From Branchinecta lynchi (lineage: Eukaryota > Arthropoda > Branchiopoda > Anostraca > Branchinectidae), in assembly GCA_023053575.1 (NCBI GenBank), contig JAKZAP010000007.1, forward strand, positions 10,305,008-10,369,007: a DNA stretch of 64,000 bases, read 5' to 3'. The notes under the pieces were generated by a model. The model was not told the origin of the DNA and did no database searches. It saw only the letters and a program-made list of their open reading frames with translations. Of this stretch, positions 31,701-38,560 are shown one piece after another. Positions within the stretch are counted from its first letter, which is position 1; every line of letters starts with the position of its first letter. The position numbers and the translations under genes are program-made.

Positions 31701-32911
31701 GATCAGATTCTAGCCTGTCAAAATTACTACAGCATAGTGGTTAAAGCGAAGTCTGACTGGATAAAATTAATAAACCTTAACCCAAGAGCGAGAGACGAGG
31801 TTCCGTGCACGGACTGTGGAATAAACTTTAACTACAAGTGGAAAAGAAGGCATGACATTTTTAAATGCAATGTAAAAGCGAGCAGAATTCAAATGAAAGG
31901 AGCCCTGAGAAACCCTTCTAAGCAAGTGTATCCAGTACAGTGAAATAATATCCACTGCAACGCGAGGTTGCGGAAGGTACAACGCTTGAAAAGGGCGATG
32001 ATTCTCAATTTCGTTTAATTCTCTATTTAGAAGAACGGTGTTTCATTTATTTCGCGATTACGCTGGAAATTTTGGGATTTCAAACACATTCAAGGCTGGA
32101 ATTTCTATGGTAAGTATAGTTAAACTCTGCCAGAAAAAAAATTTCGCCTGTGGTGCTTACTTTAATTTGTCCTGGGTACAGGCGCTGGAAGCTTTTCTCT
32201 TTAGCGGAAGTTGAATGTGCGCCGTTAACACAAAGCAGCAATGGTTGTTTTTTGTTGGTACTTTCGTGTCGTATATTGTGATCCCAAAGTCGTTGAAATT
32301 ATGAGTCTGAAACCCCTGGCCTGAGTGCTTCGGGCCACCCCTGACAGCCTTCCTTCCTTCAACTTTAAATTGGCTTTGGGTCTGGCTTGAAGCCAACCCT
32401 TTCCACCTTTCTGTTCTTCTTCTCATCTGATCACTGTTGAATGTCGTGCGATAGAACGATTTTCCTCATCTGTTTCTATATCGTCACTTCTTTTCATATC
32501 GGGAGTGGTGGGGGGGGGGGGGGGGCTTCGGCGATTTGTTGCAAGTTGCAATGTAGTTTTAACTTTCGGCAGATTGCTTAAAGTCTTTGATTTCCCACGG
32601 CGTTTGACGAGCAGTCGAAGAGGATTTGTTGGCCAGTTCCTAGCCGCGCCTCAGCACTAAGAGGTAACAAATTTGAAAAGGAGCTACAAGGGGTCTGTGA
32701 AATGAAATGGAACAGAATCGCTCTGAGTCACTTCGTCTGAGGTTCCTAAATTTGTTTCTTCAAAACATAAATACCTTCTATTTCGCCAAACTGAGACATT
32801 AGATCCTCTAATAATTTTGGTTTGAAGTCACTATGACTTGTTGGAAGTCTTCCAACAAATATTCTCCTATTTGCTGCAGCTGGGTCAGTTGTTACTGGAT
32901 TTATTCCAGTC
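4371..32911 (-). CDS. NCOA5: NCOA5-like nuclear coactivator with RRM (gene, 5' incomplete)
   Basis: Ten exons in transcription order: 32911-32775, 30141-30037, 23069-22830, 20448-20300, 19004-18978, 18832-18435, 15311-15231, 10563-10364, 6203-5874 and 4723-4371. They join in frame with GT-AG borders and give about 672 residues plus a stop. Order of parts: RRM, proline/glycine-rich linker, acidic tyrosine-rich segment, Arg/Pro/Gly stretch with SP/RS dipeptides, HisRS-like anticodon-binding domain, and the NCOA5 C-terminus including IQKALDTLIQSGP, which matches human NCOA5. In vertebrates NCOA5 is a nuclear coregulator that binds nuclear receptors independently of AF-2. An RNA-linked role here is inferred from the RRM. 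No start-codon exon was found above 32911. Exon phases agree at all nine junctions, which strongly supports the model. Introns are packed with transposons. Confidence 0.88.
4724..5873. other. NCOA5-like intron, no feature recognised
   Basis: This is the intron before the last exon. I see short runs of GTCGATAGATGG-like sequence near 4890-4960 but no coding sequence or recognisable element. Confidence 0.6.
5874..6203 (-). CDS. NCOA5: NCOA5-like exon: end of domain, RS stretch and NR-box-like helix
   Basis: The 330-nt exon has acceptor ATTTCAG and donor GTTAGT. It reads HRDVDKDEGLRIITSAFKK, an Arg/Ser/Glu-rich stretch with SPERKRSRSRERERP, then MQMLLNFLQENRPLTLVEYD and VIKYLLEKREKQI. This corresponds to the human segment with the single LxxLL motif (LINLL), but here the residues are LLNFL. 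Phases fit both neighbours. Confidence 0.88.
6811..6857. repeat. Nested perfect hairpin
   Basis: CTCGCCGTTCCC (6811-6822) pairs perfectly with GGGAACGGCGAG (6846-6857). Inside is a 16-bp palindrome GATTCCTCGAGGAATC (6827-6842). Further GGACTCC/GGAGTC pairings follow to about 6945. Confidence 0.8.
7188..7357. mobile_element. Short TIR element with CACTG ends, copy 1
   Basis: The 170-bp element runs from CACTGTAAAAAGTTT to its inverse AAACTTTTTACAGTG. The arms continue with GCAGTATTTGCTACTCGG on both sides, so nearly the whole element folds back. CACTG ends are seen in the CMC superfamily. No clear target duplication was found. Related copies lie at 55407 and 57718. Confidence 0.75.
7893..7936 (-). 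ncRNA. Hammerhead ribozyme-like motif (type I, minimal stem III)
   Basis: On the minus strand the parts in order are CAGC (stem I), CTGACGA (core), a 21-nt stem II (GG and CCCTT pairing with AAGGG and CC, one bulged A), GAA (core), ATAT (2-bp stem III), C (cleavage position) and GCTG (pairs with CAGC). This satisfies the hammerhead consensus. Minimal stem III hammerheads are known from Penelope-like retroelements and newt satellite DNA. It lies in an NCOA5-like intron in sense orientation. Activity is untested. A second, degenerate core (CTGATGA...CCGAAGTATC) follows directly at about 7869-7895. Confidence 0.65.
8292..8579. repeat. Tandem duplication, ~150-bp unit
   Basis: Two direct copies (about 8292-8431 and 8444-8579) start CAAATCTACCGAAACTTG and end AACAGATAAATACAT. 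They differ by a few substitutions and a short deletion. Confidence 0.85.
8580..8845 (+). mobile_element. LINE 3' fragment (family with RYxxxFVPSF end)
   Basis: The frame ends ...RYEEKFVPSFVKIFNLI, like the C-termini of the LINE copies at 10.8-11.6, 24.4-25.1 and 56.1-56.9 kb. It is followed by a tail with (AAGT)n at about 8824-8843. It is a short 5'-truncated fragment. Confidence 0.55.
9205..9234 (+). repeat. (ATCT)n microsatellite
   Basis: About six to seven ATCT units follow AAAAGCGAT. The surrounding stretch 8846-9392 shows no coding sequence. Confidence 0.9.
9401..9696. mobile_element. hAT MITE (CAGGGTTG family), right end lost
   Basis: The element starts CAGGGTTGTCACATCAAAAA and runs parallel to the intact copy at 10025-10334, but lacks the final ~15 bp with the right inverted end. 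Flanks ATGGGGAG (9393-9400) and ATGGGCAG (9697-9704) match 7/8. It sits in another repeat whose right end CTAGTAACACCTCTG lies near 9760. Confidence 0.65.
10025..10334. mobile_element. hAT MITE, 310 bp, intact ends
   Basis: The ends are CAGGGTTGCCAC and GTGGCAACCCCG (one mismatch as inverted repeats). Exact 8-bp target duplications ACTCCAAT lie at 10017-10024 and 10335-10342. It lies 20 bp from the splice donor of the NCOA5-like exon at 10364. Confidence 0.88.
10364..10563 (-). CDS. NCOA5: NCOA5-like exon: anticodon-binding-like domain
   Basis: The acceptor is TTTTCGTAG and the donor GTCAGT. The exon reads DYAEHIESQLKRQGMRVDI, then LFPHEDIPIKKVLQEL, then FGVVVLPANEKDLTMNV. This aligns by eye with the human NCOA5 segment beginning DYAESVGRKVRDLGMVVDL, the class-II tRNA-synthetase anticodon-binding-like fold. 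A MITE with its target duplication ends at 10342, about 20 bp into the downstream intron. Confidence 0.9.
10800..11620 (-). mobile_element. CR1-like LINE fragment, 3' end (family L-A)
   Basis: The minus-strand frame reads [38 protein letters not shown] and [11 protein letters not shown], typical of sequence after the polymerase domain of CR1/jockey-type reverse transcriptases. One in-frame stop interrupts it. The 3' tail has an ATTCA/TTGAA-rich motif shared with the 24.4, 28.0 and 56.1 kb copies. Confidence 0.8.
12240..12880 (+). mobile_element. LINE 3' fragment with Cys/His motif (family L-B)
   Basis: The frame 12306-12674 contains YFCHMCGEGYEDLIHFVCGC, a CxxC-H-C motif found at the C-terminus of some non-LTR ORF2 proteins. 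A 3' part ends TATGGCCTTTGGGCTTTCAAGG, similar to TATGGCCCTTTGTTGGC at the end of the 16.3 kb copy. Confidence 0.65.
13324..14436. other. NCOA5-like intron, no gene
   Basis: The interval contains a direct repeat of GGTGCCAGTTAG..ATTCGAA (about 13597-13655) and a poly-A run at 13677-13692. I see no exon of the NCOA5-like gene or other coding sequence. Confidence 0.55.
14437..14891. repeat. GGATTCGAATCC element (family F), copy 2
   Basis: The inverted ends are CAGAGATGGGCGAACCCGAT and GGATTCGTCCATCTCTG. The interior is dense in GAATCCGAATCC motifs near both ends. The flanks do not show an 8-bp duplication. Confidence 0.7.
15231..15311 (-). CDS. NCOA5: NCOA5-like exon: start of HisRS-like domain
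   Basis: The 81-nt exon encodes SSDRRHPKEASPAINDCEI and then IATSRSI, with its ends completing Val and Arg across the junctions. It supplies the lead-in to the anticodon-binding-like fold. It is called from splice sites, phase on both sides and position relative to human NCOA5. Confidence 0.78.
16320..17960 (+). mobile_element. Non-LTR retrotransposon, 5'-truncated RT (family L-B)
   Basis: Starting inside the polymerase: AFVDLERAFDSIDRA (motif A), GVKQGSTSSPRLFCIYINDL (motif B), LLFADDAALVA (catalytic FADD), then NVNKTEIVIFG, KYLGVTLMSNGSW and a C-terminal CRFCGEVEESLCHLLTDC zinc-knuckle-like motif. Frameshifts lie at the A-run near 16730 and again near 17530-17600. The copy ends in (ATT)n at about 17938-17957. 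It is an inactive 5'-truncated copy. Confidence 0.88.
18435..18832 (-). CDS. NCOA5: NCOA5-like exon: Pro/Gly/Arg-rich with SP/RS motifs
   Basis: The 398-nt exon has acceptor TTTCCAG and donor GTGAGT. It begins PSKPAAPPQNTSF, continues as a Pro/Gly/Arg-rich low-complexity region (FNPRDGGADWKRF), then an SR-like stretch (HRGRSPPKREFSPPRRERSP). It ends VNLAIMPVFENEACSGIRDV, which resembles the first strand of the anticodon-binding-like domain. The last codon is completed by the next exon. Confidence 0.87.
18978..19004 (-). CDS. NCOA5: NCOA5-like 27-nt microexon
   Basis: Between the acidic exon and the Arg/Pro exon, both phase 0, lies a 27-nt stretch with a TTTTGTAG acceptor and a GTAAGT donor. 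It encodes LSDMDMSPE. The frame works with or without it, so it could be a cassette exon. It is called from splice sites and its acidic, SP-containing sequence, not from homology. Confidence 0.6.
19328..19345 (+). repeat. (TA)n microsatellite
   Basis: A short TA run in the NCOA5-like intron. Apart from a repeat copy near 19550-19650, related in inverse orientation to 6597-6690 (GGCGCTACTAG / CTAGTAGCGCC), the interval 19005-20299 shows no coding sequence. Confidence 0.8.
20300..20448 (-). CDS. NCOA5: NCOA5-like exon: acidic Tyr-rich segment
   Basis: The 149-nt exon has acceptor TTTACAG and donor GTAAGC. It encodes a strongly acidic, tyrosine- and asparagine-rich stretch (DSMETEEEQFGNGEDNY, then EEYYEEPE) that is likely disordered. 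It starts with two bases completing Ser and ends in phase 0. Confidence 0.83.
20955..21640. repeat. GTCGTATGTTTTGAGC repeat with 145-bp tandem duplication
   Basis: Motifs TCGTATGTTTTGAG and GAGCTTGCCAGAATGA recur many times. Two 145-bp units starting CAGATTCACAGTTGTG (21187 and 21332) are nearly identical. Open frames here are by-products. Confidence 0.8.
22375..22660. repeat. Cluster of ACCGTGGTATCTG palindromes
   Basis: The 29-bp palindrome at 22414-22442 has arms CCGTGGTATCTGA with a 3-base spacer. GTTACCGTGGTAAC lies at 22618-22631 and AGATACCATGGTATCT (16-bp perfect) at 22632-22647. Further single arms lie near 22394 and 22577. Confidence 0.85.
22830..23069 (-). CDS. NCOA5: NCOA5-like exon: proline-rich linker
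   Basis: The acceptor lies in a T-rich tract and the donor is GTGAGT. The 240-nt exon begins DIKPAKSNKEV and continues with a run of six prolines. It then has two near-identical nine-residue repeats (EPTRGPTGQ, EPTRGPTGP) from a 27-bp in-frame duplication, and ends RNVPFQSF. It is a low-complexity linker with no domain seen. Both phases fit the neighbours. Confidence 0.85.
23560..24330. repeat. Family D tandem repeat, copy 1
   Basis: The repeated block GTTCAGGGGCAATTGGGCCC followed by AGATTGCCCA alternates with GACATAGGACGATG and C-rich tracts. The motif GGCAAT-TGGGCCCAG-ATTGCC can fold on itself. A second copy is at 59760-60117. Confidence 0.8.
24395..25120 (-). mobile_element. CR1-like LINE 3' fragment (family L-A)
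   Basis: The minus-strand frame reads YRALLVSSKSPEVPYLELLK, RFNLELLAQRRKKLYFSFG and DRYRKSCVPSFADLFN, parallel to the 10.8 and 56.3 kb copies. The 3' end (24395-24435) is rich in AATTG/CAATT repeats. Confidence 0.75.
25900..27995 (+). mobile_element. CR1-like LINE copy split by a family A element
   Basis: The left part (about 25900-26200) reads DLRPISSTPALLKVFESFIY, QYGFRPGCSTTHYLVKLIED, DITKAFDSLDHQ and ends MGARKFVVR. The right part (about 27258-27990) resumes FLTGRKQCVKLTRF, then KLGPLCFLIVFNEVLT, KFADDLTTIS and TYIRPCLECACPAWHPRLTN. The tail has three AATTG units near 27985. About 1.05 kb of family A sequence separates the parts. Several stops and frameshifts are present. Confidence 0.78.
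26205..27257 (+). repeat. Family A element, copy A2 (inserted in a LINE)
   Basis: The copy starts AAGTGGAGGGATACCTATGA, then CGCAAAAGTTGTCCG. The body includes GACATGCTGAAT blocks and a duplicated GTAGGAGAGATCTAG block (26625 and 26757). It ends GGGATCCCATCGAAACC then TTTGGTCTTG. The usual TTTTTGGGATCCCAAAAC left end is missing. Confidence 0.8.
28315..29509. mobile_element. Inverted pair of ~490-bp elements
   Basis: Arms 28315-28804 and 29013-29509 are inverted copies around a ~208-bp spacer. Each arm is itself bounded by TTGCGTTTTTGATYGCC inverted ends. Both contain the same short frame (CNYPLLTY in both). No clear target duplication was found. Confidence 0.8.
30037..30141 (-). CDS. NCOA5: NCOA5-like exon: second half of RRM
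   Basis: The 105-nt exon has acceptor TTTTTAG and donor GTAAGA. It contains the RNP1-type strand KGFAFIQF, helix 2 and the last strand. Joined to the previous exon it reads GEIEGVSCLKGFAFIQF, the spacing seen in hnRNP C/RALY-type RRMs. It ends on one base (G), which makes Asp with the next exon. Confidence 0.88.
30142..30653. other. NCOA5-like intron, no feature
   Basis: I see no exon or repeat that I recognise between the second RRM exon and the family A3 copy. Confidence 0.5.
30654..31500 (-). repeat. Family A element, copy A3
   Basis: Reverse orientation: it starts ACAAGACCAAAGGTTTCGAT then GGGATCCCA. It holds several CGGATTCC-containing monomers and ends ACGGACAGACGGACAACG...GGTATCCTGCCACTTACG and TGGGGATCCC. 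Confidence 0.82.
31596..31943 (+). pseudogene. Orphan ORF with C2HC-like motif, possibly from a mobile element
   Basis: A 115-codon open frame contains CTDCGINFNYKWKRRHDIFK followed by C, a CxxC-H-C spacing like a small zinc knuckle, in a Lys/Arg-rich context. The family is not recognised and there is no sign of splicing. It may be a remnant of a transposon protein or chance. The following stretch to 32774 has no other feature. Confidence 0.3.
32775..32911 (-). CDS. NCOA5: NCOA5-like exon: first half of RRM
   Basis: The acceptor (TTTTAG) lies just above 32911 and the donor GTATTT follows 32775. The exon starts with the third base of a codon and ends with the first base of the next. It encodes RRM strand beta-1 (RNP2-type RRIFVGRLP) and helix 1 ending in MSQFGEIEG. 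The only ATG in this exon lies inside the RRM, so the true start is in an unseen upstream exon. Confidence 0.85.
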
Positions 32912-33050
32912 CTAAAACAGATACTGATGAATGAATGAATGATGAATGATGTATTTAAATCAGCCAAAAAAAAGCCATAGTCTAACAAAAAATAAATAAC
33001 AAATAAGGAAAAATAACACATCAACAAAGCAACCGCTAACTACTTACTTA

Positions 33051-34115
33051 TTACTCGGCCAAAGCAAAACAATCAGCTAAAAGTGCCATCCACACTCCAA
33101 GATTATAGAAGATAGGTTTTGCGGCCAACTGTACAAGATCATTATCACTCTTATTGAGGCGAATAAATAGAGACACACAAGCTTTCCGCTGGAGCTCTTT
33201 CAATGTAAAACAACGTTTTGCTACTAGAACTTCACTAACACTACATCTATGTGGCAGGCGAAGCAGTTTCCTTATAGCACTGTTATACACAGCCTGTAAT
33301 CTTGATAGTGAACCCTCTCTAGCATTCGTAACTAGGCCTAGGCAGAAGAACTGGTAGCAAAATGTTTTATCCAACCGTATCTTGATATCCTCGTTAAGGA
33401 AACCAAATTTCCAAACCAAAGCATTTGCTCTTTTACCAAAACTTTTCATAATCTCAGAAATATGGCGATCATCTCTGAGATCCTTTTTAAAATAAAATCC
33501 AAGGTGACGGAATTCACCAACAACTGTAATGTTCCGCCCCCTTAAATAAACTTCTTGTTTCACGACTTTACATCCAGTCGGAATAAAAGCCATAGCATAC
33601 GTTTTCGAAGTGTTAAAAATCACATCATACTCACTGGCGAACACATCACAAATTGCGAGTAGCCGATTTAAACCAAACACAGTCGGGGAAAGGACTACAA
33701 GGTCATCCGCAAACAGAAGATGATTCAAGCATTGTCCTGCGATGTAGCAACCAGTCAGAACAGACTAAGTCGGACTATCAGAGCATCAACATACACACTG
33801 TACAAAATAGGAGAAAGTATACCCCCTTGCCTTAAACCATTTCACAGAGTGAAATCCGTACTGAGAGTGCTCCCCCACTTCACAGAAAACCACTGATTTC
33901 TAAACCAGAACCCCAACAACTTTACATACTGAACAGGAACACTTCTTTCAAGCAAAATTTTGAGCATTTTAGCATGATTAACTCTGTCAAACGCTTTAGC
34001 AGAGTCAATAAAACAAGCGTAAACAGGTGTAGAAACTGACTGCTGGAAAAGACACTGGTCTACAAGAAAATTTGGGTCACTTCCGAAAAATTACATGCCC
34101 TAACACTGTCAAAAC
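33051..34115 (-). mobile_element. Decayed non-LTR reverse transcriptase (family L-C)
   Basis: Minus strand: VYACFIDSAKAFDRVNHAKM (motif A), NGLRQGGILSPILYSVYVDA (motif B), then after frameshifts NHLLFADDLVVLSPTVFGLN (catalytic FADD), FRHLGFYFKKDL and LQAVYNSAIRKLLRL. Stops and frameshifts at about 33730-33850 show it is dead. It differs from families L-A and L-B. Confidence 0.85.
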
Positions 34116-35215
34116 CTGTCTGCTGATATTTGAAGAGGTCGTAGAGCCTTTTCAGTCAACAACACTATCCATCTATCAATCAACAGTACTTTCGATTTCT
34201 TAGAATTAGGATAACAGCCATAGGTACGATGAACCATAAACCATCTGGAAGGGGAAGTGAGTACAGATGCTGCAGCATAAAGCAGACCAAACAAAATGGT
34301 CTTTCTACCACACACGTATGCTAACCATCTATACTGTCACTATGAATGTTAAAAACCACAAAAAAAAAACATCAAACAATGAGCAAATAAAAAAAAACCA
34401 CCAAATTTCCTAGGTTTTAAATAATTCGGTCTGGACTAAATCTCAGCCGATTATCCGGGACAGGCGTTATGGCACGTAGAGAGCCAAGGATCAAAATAGT
34501 AATTTCCATCTAATGCTCCAACTCTTTATTTTCAAATTTCTTAAGAAAGGCAATTTAAAAAGAATCCGGATAAATTACTTTAAATTCTGCAAATTTCTTC
34601 TGTATCTTCCACCTTGGACAAAAAACCGGATTCTTGTTAGCAAATTTTCAGTTCTTGATGTAACTTTAAAGTTGGAGATACAGCACAGAAAACTCTCCGG
34701 TATGTCTTACGCGCCTATCCCCTCCCCACCGTCTTATCTGTTTCTTTCGTTGATTTTGTGTATATTTTGTTTTCTTTTTTTTGCGTTTCTTTACTTATTC
34801 CTACTCCACCATACTTACTTCATGTATTGTGTGGGTGATCAAAGTAAATTAAATTAAATTACATTCAAATACAAATAAATTAAAAGCCAAGACCAGTGTG
34901 GTACTTCTGAAGACATACAAAAAATAATCAATAAAGTCTGATCATTCTTTCCTGATAAAACATAGAAAATTTCGTCATCTGGAAAAGAAGGCATTCTGCG
35001 TGTTTTTTTTTCTCAAGCCAAAACAGCAACCCGGCAATCAAGTTCAAATCTAAATAAACTGGTGGCTTGCGATCAGTAAGAGAAAATAAACATAATGTTT
35101 GGATTAGATCTTTAATAGGATGGGATCCCTTTAAAAGCACCAATGATGCAAATAACATTTTCCTGCTAATTTTTCAGGCCCTTAACATTCTAGCTTTGAT
35201 CTGAGAAGATCATAT
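34116..35215. other. No gene recognised
   Basis: A/T-rich sequence between the decayed RT and the fold-back elements. The missing first exon of the NCOA5-like gene could lie here, but I found no start codon joined to a phase-2 donor. Confidence 0.4.
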
Positions 35216-35364
35216 CCAGTCATACACAAACATCAATTTTGGTCAGAGTGCTCCAATGGTAAAGCATGCCCCAAATGACCCTAACATATGAGCACAGTGC
35301 TCATACACTGGGGCACCATACCCTGGAGCAAGGGCACAGTACCCCCATAAAAATCTGTTTACAC

Positions 35365-35684
35365 AAGTTTACCACTCACCCATAATTTTGGATACCCCTA
35401 TGCCACATGCTGGTTATTTCTAGCATCTGGCTTAGCATATGCCTAACGCTTGGTATCCTATGCCAAATGCTGCATATGTGCTGATACCCTAACCATGACC
35501 CACTCGAATATAAGTGAAATCTGATTGGTTGATTTTTTAGATTCTTCAAAATCATCAATATCTGATTGGGTTAGAATATCTAGCATTTTGCATAGTGTTC
35601 AGCATACAGTGTGCCAAATGCTAGATATACCCAGCGTTTGGCACAGGGCATCCAAAAATCAGGGCCTTCTTGTAGGCTAGACTG
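35365..35684. mobile_element. hAT MITE (ATGCCAAACGCTGG family), diverged copy
   Basis: A 320-bp relative of the element at 50735-51058, with internal ATACCCAGCGTTTGGCACAG motifs. Ends are AAGTTTACCACTCA and CTAGACTG (left end diverged from CAGTC). Flanks GTTTACAC (35357-35364) and GTTTACAG (35685-35692) match 7/8. It is inserted in a CAGTCATACACAAA element whose left end lies at about 35216. Confidence 0.75.
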
Positions 35685-35985
35685 GTTTACAGAGATTTAC
35701 AGATTTTACAGATTATTATCCAGCAGGGACTGTGCCCTTGCTCTAGGCAGCCTGGCTCCAAAAATTTATCCAATTTCTGATTAGAATTTTCTCTTGTCCA
35801 AATGTTACAGCTTTGCCAAAAGCTAGCGGCAGTTGAGTTTGGGGTTTTTGCAACTTTTGGCTATTCTATTTTTTTGCAAGCGCTGTGACTTTTTTGTGAC
35901 TTTTACAACAGATTTGTCGCAAAACTGGTCAAGTTTCAATTTAAACCACTAATTACGGTCTGCTCATTCCCATCCCCCACATCAT

Positions 35986-37473
35986 CAGTCATACACAAAT
36001 CCTCAATTTTTGGGCATGGTGACCAAACGTCTGGGCATGCCTGGCACATACGTTGGGGCACCATTCCCTGGAGCATGGACATGGTACCCCTGTGAAATTT
36101 GGTGAAACTGAGACTGGCTACATAACTAAATAGGGTTCTCTTCCTGTCCTAGGTCAAAGATACCTGATTTTACTTTCTATCCAACCTTATTTCCAATTTT
36201 CAAAATGTTACGAGCATTTCCCAAGATTCATAGAGTTTTGTGGGGGCCACTTTTTTCCTAGTGGGTTTACTCTATCCATTTCCAGGTAGTTGCCACTAGG
36301 TTACTCAATCCTTTTCCAGGTTGTCGCCACTAGGTTACTCTATCCTTCTCAGGTAGTCACTGCTAGGTAGAGCGGATGAGGTAAGCTTTTAAATTTTCTT
36401 CCTTTAGGAATTAAATTCCCTTTCCTTCCAAATTCCTTTAGATTGTTTGCCTTTTATTGTATTTCTTTTGAGTTTAGTGAGTTTCGATAACAATCACTAA
36501 CATAGTAAAAAAAAAATCACTCAAAACAAATACCTTACAATAAAAGGCAAACAATCTAAAGGAGATATTTGCTCCAGTGAACAGATTGCAATCTACATAA
36601 CTAAATAGGGTTCTCTTCCTGTCCTAGGTCAAAGATACCTGATTTTACTTTCTATCCAACCTTATTTCCAATTTTCAAAATGTTACGAGCATTTCCCAAG
36701 ATTCATAGAGTTTTGTGGGGGCCACTTTTTTCCTAGTGGGTTTACTCTATCCATTTCCAGGTAGTTGCCACTAGGTTACTCAATCCTTTTCCAGGTTGTC
36801 GCCACTAGGTTACTCTATCCTTCTCAGGTAGTCACTGCTAGGTAGAGCGGATGAGGTAAGCTTTTAAATTTTCTTCCTTTAGGAATTAAATTCCCTTTCC
36901 TTCCAAATTCCTTTAGATTGTTTGCCTTTTATTGTATTTCTTTTGAGTTTAGTGAGTTTCGATAACAATCACTAACATAGTAAAAAAAAAATCACTCAAA
37001 ACAAATACCTTACAATAAAAGGCAAACAATCTAAAGGAGATATTTGCTCCAGTGAACAGATTGCAAAGCTTGCCTCATCCATGCTATTTAGCAGCAAAAT
37101 TTTCTGAAAAAGGATAGAGTAAACCCACTAGAAGAGAAGTGGCCTCAAAAAACTCTATGTATCTTGGAAGTGCTCTAACATTCTGAAAATTGGAAAATGA
37201 GGTTGGATAGAAAGAAAATCAGGTATCTTTTGATCCAGGACAGGAAGAAAAGCCTATTTAGGTAGGTAACCAGTCTCAGTTTAACCAAATTTCACACGGA
37301 CAAAAGGGTACCATGCCTATGCTCTGGCATGGTGCCCCAACGTATGGAACATGGAAATGGAATCTGTTTCTAAAAATCCTATCTTTCTCTAGATGCTTGA
37401 CTCAACCTGACTCAACCCATGCCCAGAAGTTGGGGAACCATGCCCCAAAGTTGAGGATTTGTGTATATGACTG
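35986..37473. mobile_element. hAT-type fold-back element, 1.5 kb
   Basis: The left end is CAGTCATACACAAATCCTCA and the right end its inverse with a 2-bp indel (TGAGGATTTGTGTATATGAC then TG). The target duplication CACATCAT is exact at 35978-35985 and 37474-37481. Arms of about 300-370 bp are inverted repeats, and the middle holds a 475-bp direct duplication. No transposase is present. Confidence 0.88.
36118..37067. repeat. 475-bp perfect-looking tandem duplication
   Basis: Sequence from CTACATAACTAAATAGGG (36118) to AACAGATTGCAAT (36592) repeats from 36593 with no difference that I saw. Each unit carries a 27-bp perfect inverted repeat that begins CCTTTAGATTGTTTGCC. Confidence 0.9.
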
Positions 37474-38124
37474 CACATCATCCCCAAGCATCCCCAAGCC
37501 AAGGCAAAGCTGCCCTTGCCCTTAAGCCCAGCTTAAGCAATCAATGACCAAATGTCACATCCCCTATAAGGCCTAAGGATTTTCAGAACGTCATCGGCGA
37601 CCAAATTAATCTGCACAGATCTGGAAACATCGTTTCAGCCAAGAAATCTGCCCAGATTGTCCTATAGGTGGCATTTTTAGCCCAGCGACCTGTGACCTTT
37701 TCTTCCACCACCATTCACTGTTAGGTGGTGTTCAAATAAGCATACCTCTACTGTAAAAAAGCTAAACTATTCTTACATTTTTGTTTTTTTATATGGAAAC
37801 AGACAATCAGCAAGCTGTCATCAGGCCAAAGCAGTCAAATTTGGACAAACTTGACTAATTTGTCAGATACTCGACCAGTTTTGGGTAAGATCCGTACGCA
37901 TCGGACTGGAGACGCAGTACCGTCATCGATCCATTGATTGCAAAATTGACACAAAAGTGGAAACAAATGTTAAAAATCTCAATTCTCAATATTTCAAAAG
38001 CTTCTTTCTAGATAATAGTTCAATCACTACACATAACACAAAAATCATCAAAAAGATAAAAAAAAGTAGAAAAACTATGGTGGTCCGTGGTCGCCGGCAG
38101 GTCGCCGGGGAACGGCTTCTCCCG

Positions 38125-38165
38125 TCTTACCGGAACCGGCACAACGAACCCGTACAATTTTAGGC
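38125..38165 (-). promoter_or_regulatory. GC-rich patch, candidate non-coding 5' exon
   Basis: A GC-rich island (38075-38165) in A/T-rich surroundings contains a minus-strand donor-like CCGGTTCCG|GTAAGA. In the phase needed to join the NCOA5-like RRM exon the frame has an upstream stop and no ATG, so only a UTR exon or promoter mark is possible. This is weak. Confidence 0.15.
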
Positions 38166-38560
38166 GACTTTTTTGAAAACTTTAAACGTGCGTCTCTTAA
38201 TTCCACAAAGACAAAGCCAGTTTATCCAAAGAAAGTGAAGCATCAGATACTCTTTATTTTCCACTTTTTTTTCTGTTGTAGTAGTTGTCTATCACTACCT
38301 TTGTTTTTTTCTCTTGCTCCCCAGTCCACTCTTCTTGCATTTGACTCTAATCAAATTTTGAGTCTGCAATCAAGATTTGAGTCTATGATTGGTTCTTGCA
38401 ACTTTTCCATTCCATTCTGTCCACTAAGTGACTTTCAATTCAACTTCTTAAGAGAATTTTTCTGTGTTCATAAGAATGTTTGAGTTTATTTTAATAATCA
38501 TAAACTGGTCAGAATCTGACTCAGACCAGTAATACCTACTGACAGCCAGCTGACAGCAGA

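Noticed and set aside
38079..38163. Start of ECI2 or a small Arg-rich protein (MVVRGRRQVAGERLLPSYRN)
   Set aside because: No good donor in a phase compatible with the 45404 exon, and no similarity that I recognise.
38125..38165. First coding exon of the NCOA5-like gene
   Set aside because: A donor-like GTAAGA exists, but in the required phase a stop lies just upstream and there is no ATG.
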